From: Clostridia bacterium
GTDB taxonomy: Bacteria > Bacillota > Clostridia > UMGS1810
Direction of reading: 5' to 3'
Assembly: GCA_017436905.1 (NCBI GenBank)
Contig: JAFSCF010000003.1
Coordinates: 1 to 45,967 of the forward strand
DNA: 45,967 nucleotides
Shown here one piece after another: positions 1-7,724 of the stretch. Position 1 is the first letter of the stretch; every line of letters begins with the position of its first letter. Both the position numbers and the translations under genes were made by a program. A model generated the notes under the pieces. That model worked only from the letters and a program-made list of their open reading frames with translations, searched no databases and was not told the origin of the DNA.

Positions 1-936
1 AACACTTTTATAAGACCAAAGTTCGGTTTGCAAAAGGTAGTGTGTGTTAAGAAATCGGATGTCAAGAGATTTTACAATCTTCTGGCAGATGACAGAGTGA
101 TGAAAATTGCCACCATCGATACAATACATAATATTTTACACCAAGTATTTGATATGGCGGTGGATGACAATTACATTAGAACCAACCCTACCGAGAAAAT
201 GCTGAAAGAGCTGAAGCAATCTCATAACTTTGAAGTTGAGAAAAGAAAGGCTCTCACAGTAGCAGAACAGAATTTGTTTATGGACTTTCTAAAGAGAACG
301 CCTAAATACAATCACTGGTATCCCATATTTGCAGTAATGCTTGGAACGGGTATGAGAGTCGGCGAAACTGTAGGACTAAGATGGTGTGATGTTAACCTTG
401 AAGAAGGATATATTGATGTCAACCATACACTTGTTTATTACAGTAAAGGTACAGGATTAGGTTGCAAGTTTGCAATCAACACTCCTAAGACCAAAGCCGG
501 AGTAAGACAAATTCCTATGATGGATTTTGTGAAAGAAGCTTTCCTTCTTGAGAAAAAATATCAGGAAGAGAATGGACTGACTTGCAAAGCATCTGTCGAT
601 TGCTACACCGACTTTATATTCATAAATAGGTTTGGCGATGTGCAACATCAGGGAACGCTTAACAAAGCAATACGCAGAATCATCAGAGATTGTAATGATG
701 AGGTGCTTCTTAAGGGAGAAGAAAACCCGGTTTTACTCCCACCGTTTAGCTGCCATTCGCTCAGGCATACATTCGCTACGAGAATGTGCGAGCAAGGCGT
801 AAACATCAAGGTCATTCAGGATGTGTTAGGACACAAGGACATAGAAACCACTATGGATGTCTATACCGATGCAACCATGGACCTTAAAGCAAAAGAAATC
901 GGGCACTTGCAGGATTGTTTCGTACTTGCAATGTGA
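1..936 (+). CDS. Tyrosine recombinase/integrase, 5' end outside the window
   Basis: The frame is open from base 1, so the true start lies upstream; the first possible internal start is TTG at 28. The protein is a phage/ICE-type tyrosine recombinase that would catalyse site-specific integration and excision. Counting from the TTG, the catalytic residues are visible: Arg110 in GTGMRVGE, a lysine in TPKTKAG (about 154-156), His243 and Arg246 in CHSLRHTFA, His269 in LGHKD and the nucleophile Tyr279 in MDVYTD. The catalytic domain is complete. What is missing is N-terminal, the arm-binding and part of the core-binding region. The type resembles Tn916-like integrases. It is followed by short direct repeats and non-coding DNA, as expected at the end of an integrated element, and no other mobility gene follows. 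It is unlikely to serve the phage-like cluster about 15 kb away, because housekeeping operons lie between them. Confidence 0.93.
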   Translation, partial: NTFIRPKFGLQKVVCVKKSDVKRFYNLLADDRVMKIATIDTIHNILHQVFDMAVDDNYIRTNPTEKMLKELKQSHNFEVEKRKALTVAEQNLFMDFLKRTPKYNHWYPIFAVMLGTGMRVGETVGLRWCDVNLEEGYIDVNHTLVYYSKGTGLGCKFAINTPKTKAGVRQIPMMDFVKEAFLLEKKYQEENGLTCKASVDCYTDFIFINRFGDVQHQGTLNKAIRRIIRDCNDEVLLKGEENPVLLPPFSCHSLRHTFATRMCEQGVNIKVIQDVLGHKDIETTMDVYTDATMDLKAKEIGHLQDCFVLAM

Positions 937-942
937 TACAGG

Positions 943-972
943 TTAAGCCAATTTAAGCCAAAACTTAAGCCA
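943..972 (+). repeat. Three direct copies of TTAAGCCA just after the integrase
   Basis: TTAAGCCA occurs at 943-950, 953-960 and 965-972, spaced 10 and 12 bases apart, starting seven bases after the integrase stop codon. Tyrosine integrases bind short direct repeats (arm-type sites) near the element ends, often next to int, so these are candidate arm sites. That role is inference; the repeats themselves are plain in the sequence. Confidence 0.55.
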
Positions 973-1287
973 TTTGGAACAAGACTTATGAAGAATTGTG
1001 AAGACCTGTGTAAAATCGAAACAGCGGAGACCCGCACGGTGTAAGGCTTTTGAGGATTTATGAAGAAATATGTAATTCTTCGAATTGAAATCCCCACAAT
1101 GAAGCCAATCTCCGGTGAATGAGTTTGCAAAGCAAACGAAATGAACCGAAAGCGAGCAACAGCGCATACTGGGTATGCGGCGAGCGAGAGATGGCGAATG
1201 CATGCGGAGCGAACAACTCAACCTTTGTTAAAATAAAGAGTTGTGAGCGGAGTCGCAGAAGCCAAAACTTTGAAGATATAAAAAATG
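973..1287. other. Non-coding region, probable mobile-element end
   Basis: No convincing gene is found here; the short frames lack plausible ribosome-binding sites and family motifs. The stretch contains an interrupted inverted repeat, ACAACTC at 1213-1219 against GAGTTGT at 1238-1244, both flanked by GAGC-like bases. It is likely to hold the attachment site or right end of the element carrying the integrase, but without the left end the duplicated core cannot be identified. Confidence 0.4.
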
Positions 1288-1321
1288 AGGACATTATCAC
1301 TTTTTATGGTGATAATGTCCT
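1288..1321. terminator. Rho-independent terminator, 13-bp perfect stem
   Basis: The arms 1288-1300 (AGGACATTATCAC) and 1309-1321 are perfect complements around an eight-base loop and are followed by a T-run on the plus strand. On the minus strand an A/T-rich tail follows, so it may also stop the convergent XRE regulator gene. Confidence 0.8.
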
Positions 1322-1349
1322 TTTTAAATATTTAGATATAAAGTATATG

Positions 1350-1634
1350 TTAATTTTTCTTCATAATGTTAATTAAATTTAATAAAGCATTTTTTTCTTC
1401 TTGTGACACTCCTGATAAATCTATTTCTTTTTTACTTTCAATGCCCAAAAGGTAATCTGTGCTTACATCATAAATTTTTGCAATATGGATAAGAACGTCA
1501 TAAGATGGTTGACGCAATCCTGTTTCATAAGCACTGATAACAGATTTAGTCAGCCCTAATTTTCGTGCCAACTGCTGCTGAGTCATATTTTCTTTCAGAC
1601 GTAATGTTTTTAATCTGTTTCCAAAGTCAACCAT
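1350..1634 (-). CDS. XRE-family helix-turn-helix transcriptional regulator
   Basis: A 94-residue protein with a complete HTH_3 domain over residues 5-62: RLKTLRLKENMTQQQLARKL, then the recognition helix region TKSVISAYETGLRQPS, ending in the typical STDYLLG. The remaining 30 residues are a short acidic/helical tail. It probably acts as a dimeric DNA-binding repressor. The start is set by a clear GGAGGG Shine-Dalgarno upstream on the minus strand (around 1641-1647). It is transcribed divergently from the SLOG gene at 1775, whose consensus promoter lies between them, so this regulator may control that gene and itself. A possible -10 (TATAAT) for this gene reads on the minus strand at 1655-1660, but its -35 is weak. 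Confidence 0.9.
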   Translation of the reverse strand: MVDFGNRLKTLRLKENMTQQQLARKLGLTKSVISAYETGLRQPSYDVLIHIAKIYDVSTDYLLGIESKKEIDLSGVSQEEKNALLNLINIMKKN

Positions 1635-1703
1635 ATCAAACCCTCCATAAGTGTATTATATACCAAAATGTGTACTCTGTAGGTTGATTATGCATTCATA
1701 TAG

Positions 1704-1732
1704 TTGACATAGCCGAAGAAATTTGATATAAT
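1704..1732 (+). promoter_or_regulatory. Consensus sigma-A promoter for the SLOG gene
   Basis: TTGACA at 1704-1709 and TATAAT at 1727-1732 are separated by exactly 17 bases, a perfect housekeeping promoter. A promoter this strong next to a divergent XRE gene suggests that the gene is normally kept off by a repressor. An AGGCGG ribosome-binding site follows at 1761-1766. Confidence 0.9.
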
Positions 1733-1774
1733 TTTTTGTAGTATCTGTTATATTGTTAAAAGGCGGTATTCTTT

Positions 1775-2320
1775 ATGAAAATTATAAATCAAGATAAAGT
1801 CTGTTTTTTTGGTCATAGGAAAATTGATGAAACGGAAGAATTAAAAAATAAATTATTTGATACTATAGAGAATTTAATCATAAACGAAAAAGTCGATACC
1901 TTTCTTTTTGGAAGTAAAAGTGAGTTCAATACACTTTGTCTTAAAATTGTAGATAAATTGAAACAAAAATATCCATACATTAAACGAATTTATGTAAGGT
2001 CAACATATCAGCATATTGACGAAAGTTATAAAAATTATCTGCTTGAATATTATGAGCATACCTATTTTCCTGAACGCTTGGAAAACGTGGGTAAGGCGAC
2101 TTATATAGAACGTAATAAAGAAATGATTGACCACAGTAGATTTTGCGTAGTTTATTATAATCAAAATTATCTTCCTCCAAAACGGAAAAACAGCAAACGG
2201 GATTTATTTGAATACCAACCGAAAAGCGGCACTCAAAGAGCCTATAATTATGCCACAAAGAAAATTATATTTAACATTTTTTCAAACAAAAAAGCCTTTA
2301 CATTACGTAAAGGCTTTTAA
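1775..2320 (+). CDS. SLOG-superfamily (DUF1273/YpsA-like) protein
   Basis: A 181-residue protein resembling the SLOG/DUF1273 family, Rossmann-like proteins thought to bind nucleotides or nucleotide-derived ligands. The N-terminal signature CFFGHR is at residues 10-15 and a C-terminal PKSGTQRAYNYA segment is typical of clostridial members. The true biochemical role is unknown; SLOG proteins occur in conflict and stress systems and on mobile elements. The ATG is supported by AGGCGG nine bases upstream. The last codons and the stop lie inside the terminator hairpin shared with the convergent lspA operon, so the C-terminal residues KKAFTLRKGF are encoded by the terminator itself. It sits beside a truncated element and a divergent XRE regulator, which suggests mobile-element cargo. 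Confidence 0.75.
   Translation: MKIINQDKVCFFGHRKIDETEELKNKLFDTIENLIINEKVDTFLFGSKSEFNTLCLKIVDKLKQKYPYIKRIYVRSTYQHIDESYKNYLLEYYEHTYFPERLENVGKATYIERNKEMIDHSRFCVVYYNQNYLPPKRKNSKRDLFEYQPKSGTQRAYNYATKKIIFNIFSNKKAFTLRKGF
2290..2318. terminator. Bidirectional terminator between the SLOG gene and lspA
   Basis: A perfect 12-bp stem (2290-2301 with 2307-2318) closes the five-base loop ATTAC and has T-runs on both sides. It serves the convergent SLOG gene and the proS-gltX-lspA operon, and it overlaps the SLOG stop codon at 2318-2320. Confidence 0.85.
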
Positions 2321-2324
2321 AATT

Positions 2325-2765
2325 TTATTCGTCTTTTTTTATCAGTATATACAGGCACAATAGCCACGTACCCACAACTATGCAGCAATCTGCAAAGTTA
2401 AAAACGGGAAAGTCTATAAACGTTGCCTGTATCATATCCACCACACAGCCGTAGCAAATTCTGTCTATCAGGTTGCCTATAGCGCCTGCACCGATAAGTG
2501 CAGCAGACCATTTAAAAAGTTTTGACTGCGGCTTTGTTTTTACGATATACACACAAAGCGCCACAAGAACTGCAATGGTTACAACAACAAAAATCCATCT
2601 GGCATTTTGCATTATGCCAAATGCCGCACCCTTGTTTTCCACGTAAGTCAGCGACAAAACTTTTGGTATCAGCACTACGCTGTCTACTGGTTTTAACAGA
2701 TTGATTGTCAGAATTTTTGTTATGCGGTCAATTATAATTAAGGCTATACAAAGAGCAATCATCAT
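2325..2765 (-). CDS. lspA: Signal peptidase II (prolipoprotein signal peptidase)
   Basis: A 146-residue membrane aspartyl protease that cleaves the signal peptide from diacylglyceryl-modified prolipoproteins. Four hydrophobic segments are visible, near residues 2-24, 57-75, 86-103 and 124-142. The conserved boxes are present: ENKGAAFG (43-50), GNLIDR (97-102), the catalytic Asp110 in CVVDMI and the second catalytic Asp126 in FNFAD. Length is normal for the family. Its ATG overlaps the gltX stop in an ATGA (2762-2765), so translation is probably coupled and this is the last gene of the proS-gltX-lspA operon. Confidence 0.97.
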   Translation of the reverse strand: MMIALCIALIIIDRITKILTINLLKPVDSVVLIPKVLSLTYVENKGAAFGIMQNARWIFVVVTIAVLVALCVYIVKTKPQSKLFKWSAALIGAGAIGNLIDRICYGCVVDMIQATFIDFPVFNFADCCIVVGTWLLCLYILIKKDE

Positions 2766-4213
2766 GACAATTTCTCTATACCTTTCTTAACTCTGGCAAT
2801 AGTTTCGTCTTTGCCGAGGATAGCGGCTAAATCCACACCGCCGCCGGGGGTAAAGGGAAGTCCGCTTACAGCTACACGCAAAGGCCAGAGGATAATGCCG
2901 TTTTTAACCTCTAACTTTTCGATAAGTTCAAAGAGTGCGTTGTGGATATTATCCATTGTCCAATCCTCAATACCCTCTAAAACGGGCAGGATAGCCTTTA
3001 AAGATTCTAAAGAATTCTCGGGATTGGTTTTCATTTTCTTATGAGTATAGAGTTCGTTGTCGTACTCAGGAAGTTCGTCTATAAATGTAAGTTGGTCGGC
3101 AATATCGGTAAACTTTTCAACCCTTGCGTGCAGAAGTGCGCAAATTGCGTTCATATCAATATCTGTACGTTTAACTGCCGCTTTAATGTAGGGCATAGCC
3201 TCTTTAGCAAAATCCTCTTCGCTCATTTTGCGGATATACTCACCATTCATCCACGAAAGTTTTTTCTCGTCAAATATAGCGGGAGATTTGCTGATGCCGC
3301 TTATGGAGAAGTTTTTAATCAACTCATCCATAGTGAATATTTCCTGCTCGCCACCTGGGCTCCAGCCGAGGAGTGCAACGTAGTTTACGATTGCCTCTTT
3401 AAGATAGCCTTTGTTTATAAAGTCCTCGTAAGATGCGTCACCCTCACGTTTGCTGAGTTTTTTGCCCGAGTCTTTCATAACGGGCGAAACGTGAATATAT
3501 TTGGGGATTTCCCAACCGAACGACTCGTAAATAAGGTTGTATTTAGGTGTACTTGAAAGATACTCGTTACCACGGATAACGTGGGTAATGTTCATAAGGT
3601 GGTCGTCTATAACATTTGCAAAGTTGTATGTGGGCAGACCGTCTGATTTTAAAAGTACGTTTTCGTCTAAGATTGCATTGTCAACTGTAATATCGCCAAA
3701 GATTTCGTCGTGAAAAGTGGTCTTTCCGTGCGGGTCAATCTTCTGGCGGATAACGTATGGGATACCAGCGTCGATTTTTTCCTGAATTTCTTCTTTTGAA
3801 AGACCTTTGCAGTAGCCGTCGTATTTGGGGGTAATGCCCTTTGCAGCCTGCGCTTCTTTTAATTTATCAAGTCTTTCTTTATCGCAGAAGCAGTAGTATG
3901 CACCACCGAGTTCAACCAGTTTTTCGGCATACTCTTTGTAAAGACCTCTGCGCTCGCTCTGTATATACGGGCCGTATTCGCCGCCAACGTCCGGACCTTC
4001 GTCATGGATAAGACCTGTGTCTTTCATAGTTCTGTATATAAGGTCAACTGCACCCTCAACATATCTTTCCTGGTCGGTATCTTCTATACGCAGTATAAAG
4101 TCGCCGCCCTCGTGCTTTGTGAGTAAGTACGCATACAAAGCAGTTCTAAGGTTACCTATATGCATATAACCCGTTGGGCTTGGGGCAAATCTTGTTCTTA
4201 TTTTTCCACTCAT
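2762..4213 (-). CDS. gltX: Glutamyl-tRNA synthetase
   Basis: A 483-residue class I aminoacyl-tRNA synthetase that charges tRNA-Glu and, in organisms lacking GlnRS, tRNA-Gln, which is then amidated. The HIGH-type motif is MHIGN at residues 17-21 in [17 protein letters not shown], and the KMSKS-type loop is KLSKR at 252-256. The CFCDKERL segment (109-116) lies in the zinc-site region of bacterial GluRS, but the full ligand set was not traced. Length is normal. It follows proS by three bases and overlaps lspA by four. Confidence 0.97.
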   Translation of the reverse strand: MSGKIRTRFAPSPTGYMHIGNLRTALYAYLLTKHEGGDFILRIEDTDQERYVEGAVDLIYRTMKDTGLIHDEGPDVGGEYGPYIQSERRGLYKEYAEKLVELGGAYYCFCDKERLDKLKEAQAAKGITPKYDGYCKGLSKEEIQEKIDAGIPYVIRQKIDPHGKTTFHDEIFGDITVDNAILDENVLLKSDGLPTYNFANVIDDHLMNITHVIRGNEYLSSTPKYNLIYESFGWEIPKYIHVSPVMKDSGKKLSKREGDASYEDFINKGYLKEAIVNYVALLGWSPGGEQEIFTMDELIKNFSISGISKSPAIFDEKKLSWMNGEYIRKMSEEDFAKEAMPYIKAAVKRTDIDMNAICALLHARVEKFTDIADQLTFIDELPEYDNELYTHKKMKTNPENSLESLKAILPVLEGIEDWTMDNIHNALFELIEKLEVKNGIILWPLRVAVSGLPFTPGGGVDLAAILGKDETIARVKKGIEKLS

Positions 4214-4216
4214 ATT

Positions 4217-5920
4217 TTATACCTCCCTAACTTTTGCGATTGCTTTTGCAATAGCATCGGCAACTGTTAACTCTTCCATATTGCCCGATGCACGTTCTTT
4301 ATATTCAACTATGCCGTCTGCGGCTTTTTTACCCACTGTAATTCTTAATGGATATCCGATTAAGTCTGCGTCTTTGAATTTAACGCCTACACGTTCGTTG
4401 CGGTCGTCTAAAACAGCCTCAACGCCGTTTGCGATAAGTTCGTTGTAGATTTTATCTGCAAGTTCTGCCTGAGCAGTGTCGTTTGAGTTTACGGGCACGA
4501 CTGCCACATGGAAAGGTGCAACGCTCATAGGCCATATGATTCCGTTTTCGTCGGAGTGCTGTTCAATTATTGCGGCTAAGCATCTTGAAACGCCTATGCC
4601 ATAGCAACCCATAATAAGTGTCTGGTCTTTGCCGTTTTCATCGAGTACTGTGCAGCCCATAGCCTCGGAGTATTTTGTTCCGAGTTTGAATATGTGACCA
4701 ACCTCTATACCACGGCAGGTTTTAATCTCAGCCTTGCCGCATACGGGGCAGATGTCGCCTTCGGTAATGTTTCTGAAATCGCCGATGAAATCGGGTGTGA
4801 AATCACGTTCAGTATTTACGTTTTCAAAGTGGTAGTCGCCCTCGTTTGCGCCTACAACCATATTTTTCATACCTGCAATCTCAAAGTCTGCAATAATTTC
4901 AACTTTTTCTTTTAAGCCGATAGGCCCTGCAAAACCAACGGGTGCGCCTGTTATGCGCATAACATCTTCAGCAGATGCAAGTTCCAGTTCAATTGCGCCG
5001 AGGTGGTTTTTAAGTTTTGTTTCGTTCACCTCTCTGTCGCCACGCAACATAACTGCCACGCACTTGTCGTCTGCACGGTAGATGAGTGTTTTTGCAAAGT
5101 GTTTTGCGTCTGTATTTAAACTTTCGGTAAGTTCTTCTATAGTTCTGCTGTTGGGGGTGTGGATTTTGTTCATGGGGAGCATCTCAGCAGAGTCTTTTTC
5201 TCCCGCTACACACTGTGCTTTTTCTTCGTTTGCACAGTATCCGCATGAGCAGTATGCAATGGTGTCCTCGCCTATTTCGGATTTAACCATAAACTCCTGC
5301 GAACCCGAACCGCCCATTGCTCCAGAGTCTGCATCAACTGCTAAGTAGTCGAGTTTCATAGCGTCGAATATTTCGCAATATGCATCGTACATATTTTTGT
5401 ATGATGCGTCAAGCCCTGCCTGGTCACGGTCGAAAGAGTATGCGTCTTTCATAATAAACTCACGGCTGCGGATAACACCGAATCTCGGACGGCGCTCATC
5501 ACGGTATTTGGTTTGAATCTGGTAAAGTGTTACGGGCAACTGCTTGTACGAATGAATGTTATTTTTAACTGTATCGGTAAAAATCTCCTCATGTGTAGGA
5601 CCTAAGCAGAAATCCCTTTGTCCTCTGTCTTTCAAACGGAACATATCCTCACCGAATATTTCCCATCTGCCGGATTCTTCGTAATATTCCCTCGGCAGCA
5701 GAGCGCTCATTAAAAGTTCCTGTGCGCCGTGGTTATCCATACCTTTGCGCACTATGTTCTCTACTTTTTTAAGTGCACGCAATCCAAGCGGCAGATACGA
5801 GTACACGCCTGAAGCAAGTTTTCTCATAAGACCAGCCCTGAGCATCAACTGATGGCTTGTAATTTCCGCCTCTGCAGGCACGTCACGCAGGGTAGGTGCT
5901 AAGTATTTTGATAATTTCAT
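4217..5920 (-). CDS. proS: Prolyl-tRNA synthetase, bacterial type with editing domain
   Basis: A 567-residue class II synthetase charging tRNA-Pro. Motif 2 is seen in the [17 protein letters not shown] region (about 137-155) and motif 3 in [14 protein letters not shown] (about 440). The insertion between them (about 225-390) corresponds to the YbaK/INS domain that deacylates Ala-tRNA-Pro, so this is the long bacterial form rather than the archaeal/eukaryotic form. The C-terminal anticodon-binding domain is complete. It is the first gene of the minus-strand operon with gltX and lspA. No T-box leader is visible in the 158 bases to the divergent aminopeptidase gene. Confidence 0.97.
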   Translation of the reverse strand: MKLSKYLAPTLRDVPAEAEITSHQLMLRAGLMRKLASGVYSYLPLGLRALKKVENIVRKGMDNHGAQELLMSALLPREYYEESGRWEIFGEDMFRLKDRGQRDFCLGPTHEEIFTDTVKNNIHSYKQLPVTLYQIQTKYRDERRPRFGVIRSREFIMKDAYSFDRDQAGLDASYKNMYDAYCEIFDAMKLDYLAVDADSGAMGGSGSQEFMVKSEIGEDTIAYCSCGYCANEEKAQCVAGEKDSAEMLPMNKIHTPNSRTIEELTESLNTDAKHFAKTLIYRADDKCVAVMLRGDREVNETKLKNHLGAIELELASAEDVMRITGAPVGFAGPIGLKEKVEIIADFEIAGMKNMVVGANEGDYHFENVNTERDFTPDFIGDFRNITEGDICPVCGKAEIKTCRGIEVGHIFKLGTKYSEAMGCTVLDENGKDQTLIMGCYGIGVSRCLAAIIEQHSDENGIIWPMSVAPFHVAVVPVNSNDTAQAELADKIYNELIANGVEAVLDDRNERVGVKFKDADLIGYPLRITVGKKAADGIVEYKERASGNMEELTVADAIAKAIAKVREV

Positions 5921-5952
5921 TATATATGCAACCTTTCTGTATTATTTTCCAC

Positions 5953-5981
5953 ATTATAGTATATATTATTTTTGGGATTAA
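5953..5981 (-). promoter_or_regulatory. Probable promoter of the proS-gltX-lspA operon
   Basis: On the minus strand TATAAT (5953-5958) is preceded at 17 bases by TTAATC (5976-5981). The -10 is perfect and the -35 is weak. The leader to the proS ATG is short. Confidence 0.55.
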
Positions 5982-6009
5982 CGCAATAGTTATTTATACA
6001 ATTTTAATA

Positions 6010-6038
6010 TTGTATTTTGTTATAAAATATATTAAAAT
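6010..6038 (+). promoter_or_regulatory. Probable promoter of the M18 aminopeptidase gene
   Basis: TTGTAT at 6010-6015 and TAAAAT at 6033-6038 are 17 bases apart, with an AAAGGA ribosome-binding site at 6062-6067 before the ATG at 6079. The region is very AT-rich, so other -10 hexamers are possible. Confidence 0.5.
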
Positions 6039-6078
6039 ATATAAGATGTAGTGTTTTTGGGAAAGGATTTGATTTAAA

Positions 6079-7431
6079 ATGAAAAACGCATGGAAAAATA
6101 TTGACGATAAAAAACTGGCTCTTGCCTTTTCGGATGGGTATATAAATTTTTTGAATATCGGTAAAACCGAGCGTACCTGTGTGGACTTTGTAAAAGGGTT
6201 AGCCGAGGAGCAGGGGTTTAAAGATATTGACGCTGTACCTGCTTTAAAAGCGGGCGATAAAGTATATAAAATCAACCGTGGCAAAAATATCATTCTGGCT
6301 CGTATAGGTAGCGGGGATATTATAAGCGGCACAAACATCATAGCCGCACATATAGACAGCCCACGTCTTGACTTAAAACAAAATCCGCTTTACGAGGATT
6401 CTTCGCTGGCACTTTTTAAAACGCACTATTACGGCGGATTAAAAAAATACCAGTGGACGGCTATTCCGCTTTCACTCATCGGCGTTGTTATAGATGCTGA
6501 TGGCAATACCATTAATGTAAATATAGGCGAGGACGAGGGAGACCCCGTTTTAACCATAACAGACCTTCTTCCACACCTTGCATCCGACCAGATGAGCAAA
6601 AAAATGACAGAGGCATTCACCGGTGAGGATTTGAATGTTTTGGTAGGCTCTATGCCTCACGATGATGAAGAAAAAACAGTTAAAGATTATATCCTTGACA
6701 TTTTAAAAGATAAATACAATATTACCGAAGAAGATTTCATCAGCGCAGAACTTGAGATTGTACCTGCGTTCAAAGCGTGCTCTGTAGGACTTGACTCGTC
6801 TATGGTAGGCGCATACGGTCAGGACGACAGAGTGTGCGCATACACCGCTATGAAAGCGATATTCGACTGTGTCGATACAACCCGCACTGCAGTTTGCTAC
6901 CTTGCAGATAAAGAAGAAATCGGATCTATCGGCAATACGGGTATGAAATCAAGATTTTTTGAAAATTTCATAGCCGAGATTATAGAAAAGGTTAAGGGTA
7001 ACTATAACGATATGTACCTGCGCCGTGCTCTTACTGCGTCTATGTGCTTGTCTGCAGACGTCGGCGTTGCGCTTGACCCTAACTACAAAAGCGTTTCCGA
7101 GGAAAAGAACAGCGCATACCTTGGCGGCGGTCTTACTATGTGCAAATACACCGGCTCACGCGGTAAATACTCAACCTCTGATGCAAATGCTGAATTTGTA
7201 GGTAAAGTGCGTAAGATATTTAACGATGCAGGTATTGCATGGCAGACCGGTGAACTTGGTAAAGTAGACCAGGGAGGCGGCGGAACGGTTGCACAGTATA
7301 TCGCCAACCTTGATGTAGATACTATTGATGTAGGCGTTGCAATACTTTCTACCCACGCTCCGTTTGAGATTGCATCTAAAGCAGATGTTTATACGGCATA
7401 TTTAGGTTATAAGGCATTTTATCAGGCGTAA
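6079..7431 (+). CDS. M18-family aminopeptidase (aspartyl aminopeptidase type)
   Basis: A 450-residue cytosolic metallo-aminopeptidase, probably removing N-terminal acidic or neutral residues from peptides. Family features seen in order are AAHIDSPRLD with zinc ligand His91, the substrate-region HYYGGLKKYQW, GAYGQDDRVCAY with the bridging aspartate, ADKEEIGSIG with the catalytic Glu-Glu pair, the dodecamer-interface segment CLSADVGVALDPNY, and LSTHAPFEIAS with the final histidine ligand. No signal peptide is present. It stands alone between the divergent proS operon and a hairpin-rich gap before lon. Substrate preference cannot be read from the sequence. Confidence 0.93.
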   Translation: MKNAWKNIDDKKLALAFSDGYINFLNIGKTERTCVDFVKGLAEEQGFKDIDAVPALKAGDKVYKINRGKNIILARIGSGDIISGTNIIAAHIDSPRLDLKQNPLYEDSSLALFKTHYYGGLKKYQWTAIPLSLIGVVIDADGNTINVNIGEDEGDPVLTITDLLPHLASDQMSKKMTEAFTGEDLNVLVGSMPHDDEEKTVKDYILDILKDKYNITEEDFISAELEIVPAFKACSVGLDSSMVGAYGQDDRVCAYTAMKAIFDCVDTTRTAVCYLADKEEIGSIGNTGMKSRFFENFIAEIIEKVKGNYNDMYLRRALTASMCLSADVGVALDPNYKSVSEEKNSAYLGGGLTMCKYTGSRGKYSTSDANAEFVGKVRKIFNDAGIAWQTGELGKVDQGGGGTVAQYIANLDVDTIDVGVAILSTHAPFEIASKADVYTAYLGYKAFYQA

Positions 7432-7516
7432 AATTGTTCCATAAACGGAAAACACCGATACTTGTGTATATAACTTTTTTAGTTGTACAATAGAAGTAGC
7501 GATTAGCAAAAGCAAT

Positions 7517-7608
7517 GGGGTTCTTAGGGGTGAACCCCCTGAGCGGTTTTAGGGGTCCGGGGGAATCCGAACCCCCGGGACTTTTGGTACTTTTGGTCAC
7601 AAAAGTAC
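7517..7608. repeat. Cluster of three consecutive hairpins upstream of lon
   Basis: Three inverted repeats follow one another: GGGGTTC 7517-7523 with GAACCCC 7532-7538; TCCGGGGG 7556-7563 with CCCCCGGGA 7572-7580 (one bulge); and a perfect nine-base pair GTACTTTTG 7587-7595 with CAAAAGTAC 7600-7608 around a four-base loop. The GC-rich middle stem stands out from the AT-rich surroundings. Such compact hairpin cassettes are typical of interspersed intergenic repeats in Clostridia. The remaining bases of the 293-base gap hold a possible lon promoter (TTGTGT near 7463, TACAAT about 18 bases downstream) and the lon ribosome-binding site. Confidence 0.6.
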
Positions 7609-7724
7609 ATTTAAAATATTTTTAAAATAAAATATTATCCATAGGTCGCTCTTAAAACCATAAGCCGCATGGCTTTGTAGCCGTACAATTTGCTTTTGTC
7701 AAAACTACGAAAGGAGAAAACCCA

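Noticed and set aside
1..936. Integrase as the missing integrase of the phage-like cluster
   Set aside because: Housekeeping operons (proS to the EamA transporter) lie between them, and the integrase has its own element end beside it.
1119..1376. 85-residue frame on the plus strand after the integrase
   Set aside because: It runs through the terminator hairpin, has no good ribosome-binding site and no recognisable motif, and overlaps repeat-rich non-coding DNA.
2302..2308. TTACGTAA at the SLOG terminator as an extra phage operator
   Set aside because: It is part of the terminator loop and stem between convergent genes, about 28 kb from the repressor, and has no promoter beside it.
5921..6078. 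Possible T-box leader for proS
   Set aside because: No specifier-loop, T-box sequence or terminator/antiterminator pair is seen, and the gap to the divergent gene is too short.
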